This document shows positions 62,813 through 64,000 of a stretch of DNA of 64,000 nucleotides, in pieces. Below the pieces are notes generated by a model. It was not told where the DNA came from. It saw only the letters and a list, made by a program, of their open reading frames with translations, and did no database searches. Numbering within the stretch: position 1 is the first letter of the stretch; each line of letters opens with the position of its first letter. The stretch is from Piper betle (lineage: Eukaryota; Streptophyta; Magnoliopsida; Piperales; Piperaceae), in NCBI GenBank assembly GCA_033002965.1, contig JAURVB010013188.1, forward strand, positions 1-64,000, in the 5' to 3' direction. A program made the translations under genes and the position numbers.

Positions 62813-63990
62813 TAAGTGTTTAAAGTATACAATTTTTACCCATGTTTTTAATATGAATTTGTACTTCCCGAGTATAAACATTATTAATTAGGTGATATTT
62901 TTCATTTTATTTTAGTTAATTAATATTTTATTAGATATGTTTAATTTTGGTGTTTCAATGCAGAAAAGATGAATAAATTAAGCTTTGGATTTAATTGATC
63001 ATGACACTTGGCCCCACCCAATGACTACAATTTATGGTGTTCAATGGAGTCGAGGAGTTGGAAACTTGAAGGGACATCATAATTAATTAGACTACGTTAA
63101 TTTAACACCCTCTTCAAATTTTTGTATCTTCACTTCTATATTAAGGGGTGGCCATTTGTTGTTTGAGATATTACATCTTATCTCTTGGCTTCAGAGTGTA
63201 GTGAAAGAAGTAGATTTAGTTTTTTAATTCTTTTTTTATAATAAAAAATAGTTTCTTCTTTATATTATTTTCTATTTTTATTATGGAGTAATATTTGATT
63301 TCATTTTAGAGAATAATGAAACTTAACATAATTTAATTGAATTCATTTCAACCTCTTACTCTTTTATTCAATCAGATCGTTTGAATTATCATGTTCTAAA
63401 TGCTAAGAATAGATTGATCACCTATATCTTAGATCATAAGGTTTAATTAGATTTCGGGAGAAATTAATTAGATTAGTCATTGATAATTTATCATACGACG
63501 AGTCTTTTGACTTGTTTGTCATTGTAGTCAGGAGATACACAACACCGTATGTGATTGTAAGGCAAATCTTAATGCATTATTTTGTTGATTAATCAATTAT
63601 CACCGGGAGGTAGAAATTGAAGCAAAATAATAAAAGAATGAAGGAACGGCAGCCACCATATCATATAATTATCCTAGATCGACAATCTGAGGGAATAAAA
63701 GATAAGAGGAAGATTTAATGAAGATTAAATTGATGTTAAGAGAAATTCAACTCTAGAACGAGTTTTATTATTTTAACTTCTTCTTTTATTTAAAGTTATT
63801 ATTTAGATTTAGTTAAGTCAATTAATTTTGTTTTGCTCTTAATTTTATTTTATTTTATTAATTTAAGGAAATTCATCTCTCTATGAGAACGATACTCGAA
63901 TTTATCATTATATTACTTGTTTCTATCGTGTATACTTGCATTTCATTGAAATTATTTAAACACTTATATTTGATAAGGAGTATTTCCTAC
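62813..63990 (+). mobile_element. LTR-like sequence at the right end of the window
   Basis: It begins TGTTAAGTGTTTAAAGTATA. Near 63880-63945 it contains GAGAACGATACTCGAATT and TCGTGTATACTTGCATTTCA, a common end region of long Gypsy (Tat/Athila-type) LTRs. An 11-bp inverted match (AAGTGTTTAAA at 62814-62824, TTTAAACACTT at 63955-63965) lies near both limits. No coding region was found; identity is tentative because the window ends here. Confidence 0.35.
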
Positions 63991-64000
63991 AACCAGTGAT

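Overview
The window looks like a gene-poor, transposon-rich stretch of a flowering-plant nuclear genome. Two protein-coding loci sit at its ends and about 45 kb of nested, mostly dead transposable elements lies between them. The ends carry GT-AG spliced plant genes, the background is AT-rich, and the retroelements use initiator-Met-tRNA primer sites. The first exon of the plastid transporter gene is extremely GC-rich and later exons are not; this 5'-to-3' GC gradient is common in monocots, so a monocot is my tentative guess. No rRNA or tRNA gene, CRISPR array or prokaryotic operon was seen.

Left end (1-4600, + strand): the 3' end of a BEACH-WD40 gene of the SPIRRIG/LYST type, in five visible exons. 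Its last intron holds a nearly palindromic MITE. Then come a LINE RNase H relic (5.9-6.7 kb), a 1.2-kb solo LTR with a perfect target-site duplication (7756-8987) nested in a Copia-like LTR, and a decayed CACTA (Transposase_24) element with its subterminal repeats (10.0-12.9 kb). A 3-kb Gypsy-type solo LTR follows (14323-17326).

Middle (18-41 kb): a complete but inactive Copia element with both LTRs and a perfect GTCAT duplication (18113-24594). Next is a roughly 440-bp tandem repeat array broken by two insertions (25.1-29.5 kb), then further LTR fragments. A 2.86-kb solo LTR has a perfect CTAAT duplication (31674-34529). After it lies a nested cluster of TRIM-like miniature LTR elements (35.5-38.05 kb), including one complete 464-bp copy, and a rearranged LTR with an internal inversion.

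Right half (41-64 kb): a Ty3/Gypsy chromovirus on the - strand (40979-49044) whose RNase H region has been deleted in frame. It supplies the family to which the two long solo LTRs belong. A broken cell-wall-protein gene (49997-50272, -) follows, then a plastidic ATP/ADP translocase gene (51983-56904, -) with six inferred exons, one GC-AG intron and two apparent single-base frameshifts. Just upstream of it is a 661-bp hAT-like element with an 8-bp duplication. The window ends in more LTRs and a decayed Gypsy gag.

The two main genes are functionally unrelated: membrane trafficking and plastid energy import. The main biological content is the layered history of retroelement insertion, recombination to solo LTRs, and decay. 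I found no convincing new gene system. The most unusual structures are the composite TRIM insertion, the cross-family conserved LTR block, and the tandem array.
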